DNA of 20,289 nucleotides, taken from Bacteroidales bacterium (GTDB lineage: Bacteria; Bacteroidota; Bacteroidia; Bacteroidales; F082). Each line of letters opens with the position of its first letter. Position 1 is the first letter of the stretch. This document shows positions 16,883 through 20,289 of this stretch, one piece after another. A program made the translations under genes and the position numbers. The stretch is from contig CAAGIO010000027.1 in assembly GCA_900769945.1 (NCBI GenBank), forward strand, positions 1 to 20,289, in the 5' to 3' direction. The notes beneath the pieces were generated by a model. That model did no database searches and had not been told where the DNA came from. It saw nothing but the letters and a program-made list of their open reading frames with translations.

Positions 16883-16891
16883 GCAAAATTA
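16883..16891 (-). promoter_or_regulatory. Bacteroidota -7 box of the haem operon
   Basis: On the minus strand this reads TAATTTTGC, an exact TAnnTTTGY. It would give a leader of about 45 bases before the first gene, containing the tandem 14-bp repeat. No good -33 TTG is seen at the normal spacing, which would fit a promoter that needs an activator. Confidence 0.65.
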
Positions 16892-16944
16892 CATGGTTAA
16901 ATTAAGGTTGACGATACTATGATTTTGGTGTTTTTTAACGCTAA

Positions 16945-17380
16945 TTAACTAAATATAGGTATTGCCTGTTTTTTATTATTGGTGTCCGCCCAACTACAAG
17001 CACACAAGCCTAACTTATTGATAACAAATGGTTTATATTTATTTCCGATAGACAAGTCCTCTTTTGTGTTTTCAGCCTTTTCCCGAAGCTACTCGGTCGC
17101 TTTTTCAAGCATGCTTTTCAAGGTTAAAGTAATATATGAGGACGCTTCTGAAAACTCATTTTTCAATTAAAAAGCGAGAAATGGCATTATCCCATGAATT
17201 TAGCCAAGCAACAGCCCCAAATGATGATGACGCCACCTCATCCAATAGTTTTTCTGTAAAGTCTATACCATCAGATAAAATATCTCGACAACAGGCAAGG
17301 GTGAAACAAGATGTCTTTATATGGTTTCCAACCAAGTGTGGTTCATCACTCCAAAACAGTATTAGAGTGCTTTTGACATA
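16945..17380 (-). pseudogene. Frameshifted relic, possibly of a clan CD (C25/CHAT-like) protease
   Basis: On the minus strand an open frame with no start codon runs from the repeat junction at about 17380 to a TGA at 17163-17165. A second frame then continues with coding-like content through one TAG (17089-17091) to a TAA at 16945-16947. Together they look like the last 140 or so codons of one gene with a frameshift and a nonsense mutation. The first part reads KTSCFTLACCRDIL and then FGAVAWLNSW, which resembles the Cys-containing strand and following GAVA segment of gingipain-type C25 or CHAT peptidases. That match is by eye and weak. The 5' end is missing exactly where the duplicated acyltransferase flank begins. 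Confidence 0.4.
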
Positions 17381-17382
17381 AA

Positions 17383-17754
17383 AAAGGAATGTCCGCCAAT
17401 TGGTAACATAATGATTATGAAGACATCTAACAAGAAGTGCAAGACATATTCAAAACAAGAAAGGCTAATTATCAGAACTTATGTTTCCATCTCCGATGGC
17501 TCCACAACCAATAATAAGGTGCAGATTTTATCGTCTCTTCAAGGAGTTCAACATACCTCTGCATTACCGCGCCTGAAGGAAGCTCATTCGGATGCTCCGT
17601 TATCAATTGAACATCAATGCGATATTTTCCTATCCATTCCTTTACCACTTCATAATACAGCACAGGGATATCATATTTCCTTGCAAATCCTTCTGCACCA
17701 CGAATAAAGCCCGTCTTTCTATTCAGAAAATCAGTGACATAGCAATGTTCAGGA
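17383..17754. repeat. Right copy of the direct repeat (inside and after the intact acyltransferase gene)
   Basis: Partner of 6812-7178 in the same orientation. It spans the downstream flank and the last third of the intact acyltransferase gene. Here the reading frame is undamaged, so this is the functional copy. Confidence 0.9.
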
Positions 17755-18347
17755 GATCCCGGATTCTGGTCGGAGAGAATCATATATGCAGCCGGAATGT
17801 GGTTGTTCTCGTGATATGCCATCACTTCTCTGACGTTATCATGGAAAACCACCTGATCGCCGTAACGCGTCCTCGCCCTATTTATCAACTTCTCGAAGAC
17901 CTTGTTTGTATTATGCGCCCCGACACCAATCCCGTGATGCTTGAACTGCATATCAACGCTCAAAACCATCCACTCCCAATTATTATGGTGACTTGAAACA
18001 AGCACGACACTCTTCCCCTCGTCAAAATATTTGTTAACAAGCTCTGGGTTCGAGCAATGATAACGACGCATCACATTTTTCCTGCTCATTGAAAGCATCT
18101 TTACCATCTCTGCAGCAATCTGCATAAAATGGAAATAGTATTTGTGCCTTGCTTTCCGCACCTCCCTCCTACTCCATTGTGGGAAAGATTTCTGGAAATT
18201 GTCATCGATAATCTTCTTTCTATATTGAATAACAAAGGCCATTATCAAATAAAAAGGGGAAAAAAGTAGATAAAGCAAAGCCAACGGAAGAATTGACAGC
18301 GGATACAATATGAGATAAAACAATATATAGGTCATAAGCGTTCTCAT
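17472..18347 (-). CDS. LpxL/HtrB-type lipid A acyltransferase
   Basis: This 291-residue inner-membrane enzyme probably adds a secondary acyl chain to lipid A. An N-terminal membrane segment (about 8-38) precedes the acyltransferase domain. The catalytic H-x4-E is H120 to E125 in SSHHNNWEW, and further family features follow (SDQNPGSPEHCYV, the GFARKYDIPVLYYEVV strand, and the Arg-rich WLWSHRRWKHKF end). The length is normal for the family. The gene lies head to head with pckA across 108 bases; no clear -7 box of its own is visible there. Its last third is duplicated as a dead copy next to ppdK, so this gene probably lay between ppdK and pckA before the haem operon arrived. LpxL versus LpxM specificity cannot be decided. 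Confidence 0.88.
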   Translation of the reverse strand: MRTLMTYILFYLILYPLSILPLALLYLLFSPFYLIMAFVIQYRKKIIDDNFQKSFPQWSRREVRKARHKYYFHFMQIAAEMVKMLSMSRKNVMRRYHCSNPELVNKYFDEGKSVVLVSSHHNNWEWMVLSVDMQFKHHGIGVGAHNTNKVFEKLINRARTRYGDQVVFHDNVREVMAYHENNHIPAAYMILSDQNPGSPEHCYVTDFLNRKTGFIRGAEGFARKYDIPVLYYEVVKEWIGKYRIDVQLITEHPNELPSGAVMQRYVELLEETIKSAPYYWLWSHRRWKHKF

Positions 18348-18401
18348 AACAATGACTGTAAAACAAATTTTTTAAGGGGTGCAAATATCAAATTTTTTTA
18401 T

Positions 18402-18410
18402 TACTTTTGC
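18402..18410 (+). promoter_or_regulatory. Bacteroidota -7 box of pckA
   Basis: TACTTTTGC matches TAnnTTTGY, 45 bases before the pckA ATG. The leader that follows is almost pure A with a few T and C and has no Shine-Dalgarno sequence, typical of highly expressed Bacteroidota genes. Confidence 0.65.
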
Positions 18411-18455
18411 AACGAAAAAAAAGAAAAAAAATAAACCAACTAAATAAAAATAAAA

Positions 18456-20078
18456 ATGGCAAAGAACATTGAAGAGATTAAGATGGCGTTAGCGTCATAC
18501 GGAATCAATGAAGTCAATGAGATTCATTACAATCCTTCGTATGAAGAATTATTCGAAGCAGAAATGAATCCTGAATTAACAGGTTATGAAAAAGGCACGC
18601 TCACAGAGCTTGGAGCTGTAAACGTTATGACTGGTATCTACACCGGCCGTTCACCTAAGGACAAGTATTTTGTTATGGACGATGTCAGTCGCGACACAGT
18701 ATGGTGGACATCAGACGAGTACAAGAACGACAACAAGCCTGTGACTCCAGAAGTATGGAAAGACATCAAGGAAATAGCTGTCAAGCAGTTATCAAACAAG
18801 ACATTATACGTTGTTGACGGATATGCTGGCGCAAATGAGAGCACGCGTTTAAAGATACGTTTCATCATGGAAGTCGCATGGCAGGCACACTTCGTAAAGA
18901 ACATGTTCATTCGTCCAAGCGAGCAGGAGCTTGCAGAATTTGGCGAGCCTGACTTCATCGTTTACACAGCATCAAAAGCCAAGGTCGAGAACTACAAGGA
19001 GTTAGGATTAAACTCCGAGACAGCCGTCGTCTTCAACCTCACAAGCAGGGAGCAGGTTATCTTAAACACATGGTATGGTGGCGAGATGAAGAAGGGAATG
19101 TTCTCCATCATGAACTACCTCCTTCCATTGAAAGGCATCGCATCAATGCACTGCTCAGCCAACACAAACGAGAAAGGCGAGACAGCAATATTCTTTGGAC
19201 TTTCAGGAACAGGAAAGACCACACTTTCGACAGACCCGAAGAGAGCACTCATTGGAGACGATGAGCACGGCTGGGACGATGACGGTATCTTTAACTTTGA
19301 AGGCGGATGCTACGCAAAAGTCATCAACCTTGATAAAGAGAGCGAGCCGGACATCTACAACGCCATCAGACGTAATGCTCTGCTTGAGAACGTCACTGTT
19401 GACGAGAACGGTAAAATAGACTTTGCGGACAAGAGCACCACAGAGAACACACGCGTCTCATACCCGATTTACCATATCGAGAACATTGTGAAACCTGTAT
19501 CAAAGGCTCCTGCCGCAAAGAAAGTCATCTTCTTATCAGCTGACGCTTTCGGAGTCCTTCCACCAGTATCAATCCTTACTCCAGAGCAGACAAAATACTA
19601 CTTCTTATCAGGCTTCACTGCGAAACTTGCTGGAACAGAACGCGGCATCACTGAGCCAACTCCAACATTCTCAGCCTGTTTCGGTGCCGCCTTCCTTTCA
19701 CTGCACCCGACAAAATATGCTGAGGAGCTCGTGAAGAAGATGGAGAAAGCCGGAGCAAAAGCTTATCTGGTCAACACTGGATGGAACGGCACAGGCAAAC
19801 GTATCTCTATCAGAGACACACGCGGCATCATCGATGCTATCCTTGACGGCTCTATCGACAAGGCTCCAACAAAGCACATTCCTTATTTCAACTTCGAGGT
19901 GCCTACAGAATTACCCGGTGTCAACCCAGCAATACTTGACCCTCGCGACACTTACGGCAATGCAGAAGAATGGAACACCAAGGCTGTTGACCTTTCTGAA
20001 AGATTCATCAAGAACTTCAAGAAATTTGAGAATAACGAGGCCGGCAAGGCTCTTGTTGAAGCAGGTCCAAAATTATAA
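18456..20078 (+). CDS. pckA: Phosphoenolpyruvate carboxykinase (ATP)
   Basis: This cytoplasmic enzyme interconverts oxaloacetate plus ATP with PEP, CO2 and ADP. In succinate-forming Bacteroidales it usually runs towards oxaloacetate, saving ATP during fermentation. The 540 residues are the normal length. The P-loop GLSGTGKTT spans 248-256 with Lys254, and the second kinase motif GDDEHGWDD has Asp268 and Asp269, the same numbering as I recall for the E. coli enzyme. GIFNFEGGCYAK follows as expected. Start: the ATG at 18456 follows the -7 box and A-rich leader. It ends in a strong terminator and is monocistronic. With ppdK it controls flux at the PEP node, which may explain why the two genes were once close neighbours. 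Confidence 0.97.
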   Translation: MAKNIEEIKMALASYGINEVNEIHYNPSYEELFEAEMNPELTGYEKGTLTELGAVNVMTGIYTGRSPKDKYFVMDDVSRDTVWWTSDEYKNDNKPVTPEVWKDIKEIAVKQLSNKTLYVVDGYAGANESTRLKIRFIMEVAWQAHFVKNMFIRPSEQELAEFGEPDFIVYTASKAKVENYKELGLNSETAVVFNLTSREQVILNTWYGGEMKKGMFSIMNYLLPLKGIASMHCSANTNEKGETAIFFGLSGTGKTTLSTDPKRALIGDDEHGWDDDGIFNFEGGCYAKVINLDKESEPDIYNAIRRNALLENVTVDENGKIDFADKSTTENTRVSYPIYHIENIVKPVSKAPAAKKVIFLSADAFGVLPPVSILTPEQTKYYFLSGFTAKLAGTERGITEPTPTFSACFGAAFLSLHPTKYAEELVKKMEKAGAKAYLVNTGWNGTGKRISIRDTRGIIDAILDGSIDKAPTKHIPYFNFEVPTELPGVNPAILDPRDTYGNAEEWNTKAVDLSERFIKNFKKFENNEAGKALVEAGPKL

Positions 20079-20096
20079 TTGTGATTCTCATAACAT

Positions 20097-20128
20097 AAAA
20101 AACGGTCGAGGTTTCTCGGCCGTTTTTT
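20097..20128 (+). terminator. Rho-independent terminator of pckA
   Basis: A 14-bp stem with one G-U pair (20097-20110 with 20115-20128) has a GTTT loop, an A-rich 5' foot and T6 at the 3' foot. Because both feet are present it could also stop transcription coming from the right. Confidence 0.93.
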
Positions 20129-20185
20129 CCTGACTTCGTCACTCAAAAATGCTGATTTTTTATTGCGTTGATTGACAAATAGTTA

Positions 20186-20194
20186 TATCTTTGC
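20186..20194 (+). promoter_or_regulatory. Bacteroidota -7 box at the edge of the insertion sequence
   Basis: TATCTTTGC matches TAnnTTTGY, with a TTG 20 bases upstream (20163-20165). Its last bases belong to the palindrome at 20189-20220. A second match, TATCTTTGT at 20232-20240, lies inside the transposase frame. Confidence 0.5.
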
Positions 20195-20220
20195 GTACCC
20201 CAAAAATGGGGTACGCAAAG
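20189..20220. repeat. Perfect 14-bp palindrome with AAAA loop
   Basis: CTTTGCGTACCCCA is mirrored by TGGGGTACGCAAAG with four A between, so the whole site is about 32 bases. It overlaps the -7 box and covers the transposase start codon (20206). It may be the terminal region of the insertion sequence, a transposase-binding site, or a hairpin that hides the start codon. Confidence 0.8.
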
Positions 20221-20289
20221 GAGATTTTAACTATCTTTGTCAAACGGAAAAAGAATCGGTCGGGGACGGTGAGTGTGGTTGTCGCAGAG
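20206..20289 (+). CDS. Transposase, N-terminal fragment (IS4/IS1634-like), runs off the window
   Basis: The frame from the ATG at 20206 is open to the window end (28 codons). It contains FVKRKKNRSGTVSVVVAE, which closely resembles the N-terminus of IS1634/IS4-type DDE transposases of Bacteroidota. Those proteins often begin close to this FVK motif, so the first nine or so residues may not be translated or the start may differ. The catalytic region lies outside the window. The gene follows the pckA terminator by about 77 bases, so the element inserted harmlessly downstream of pckA. Confidence 0.55.
   Translation, partial: MGYAKEILTIFVKRKKNRSGTVSVVVAE

Larger units (their letters stand above)
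7208..16920 (-). other. Seven-gene haem uptake and chelatase operon
   Basis: The seven genes are all on the minus strand, with gaps of at most 22 bases or overlaps of 1-4 bases, between one promoter-like region (16883-16891) and one terminator (7208-7245). The order calycin lipoprotein, hmuY, hmuR, hmuS, hmuT, hmuU, hmuV matches the hmu operon of Porphyromonas gingivalis with an extra lipoprotein gene placed first. The block is richer in G+C and uses more GCG, TCG and CGG-type codons than the genes on either side. Confidence 0.85.
20186..20289 (+). mobile_element. Left part of an insertion sequence (incomplete)
   Basis: The promoter, palindrome and transposase N-terminus together mark the left end of an insertion sequence. 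The exact terminal inverted repeat and target duplication cannot be set because the right end is not in the window. Confidence 0.5.

Noticed and set aside
16979..17170. 63-codon plus-strand frame in the gap right of the haem operon
   Set aside because: The minus strand of the same DNA carries a better coding-like relic that continues beyond it.
1..20289. CRISPR arrays, tRNA and rRNA genes
   Set aside because: I saw no regularly spaced repeats and no tRNA or rRNA-like sequence on reading through.

Overview
The window looks like chromosomal DNA of a Bacteroidota species, most likely order Bacteroidales. The evidence is a Porin_10-type outer-membrane porin, an HmuYRSTUV-type haem locus as in Porphyromonas and Bacteroides, a large pyruvate phosphate dikinase next to an ATP-type PEP carboxykinase, and repeated use of the Bacteroidota -7 box TAnnTTTGY without Shine-Dalgarno sequences. 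The genus cannot be fixed from the sequence.

Layout. 1-830: terminator of an upstream gene, then an intergenic stretch with a folded element (238-371). 831-2759 (+): porin. 2766-3590 (-): membrane-anchored TerB/J-domain protein, converging on the porin with only 6 bp between stop codons. 4020-6737 (+): ppdK with a strong terminator. 6812-7178: decayed copy of the 3' end of the acyltransferase gene found again at 17472-18347. 7281-16830 (-): a seven-gene operon read right to left: two-domain calycin-like lipoprotein, HmuY-like lipoprotein, HmuR-like TonB-dependent receptor, CobN-like HmuS, seven-helix HmuT (DUF2162-like), MotA/TolQ/ExbB-like HmuU and DUF2149 HmuV. 16945-17380 (-): frameshifted gene relic just upstream of the operon promoter. 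17472-18347 (-): intact LpxL/HtrB-type acyltransferase. 18456-20078 (+): pckA with terminator. 20186-20289: left end of an insertion sequence whose transposase runs off the window.

How the genes work together. The operon reads as a complete route for taking haem (or another metallo-tetrapyrrole) from the surface to the cell envelope. Two surface or periplasmic lipoproteins capture ligand, HmuR imports it across the outer membrane, and HmuS, a CobN/ChlH-type chelatase anchored at both ends in the inner membrane, would act on it in the periplasm. No AAA+ chelatase ATPase is encoded nearby. An ExbB-like protein and an ExbD-like DUF2149 protein are there instead, suggesting a chelatase worked by an ion-driven motor rather than by ATP.

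The operon is visibly richer in G+C than its neighbours. It sits between a full acyltransferase gene and a decayed 367-bp partial copy of the same gene in direct orientation. The simplest history is an ancestral order ppdK-acyltransferase-pckA into which the haem locus was later inserted, duplicating the end of the acyltransferase gene and cutting a protease-like gene on the incoming DNA.
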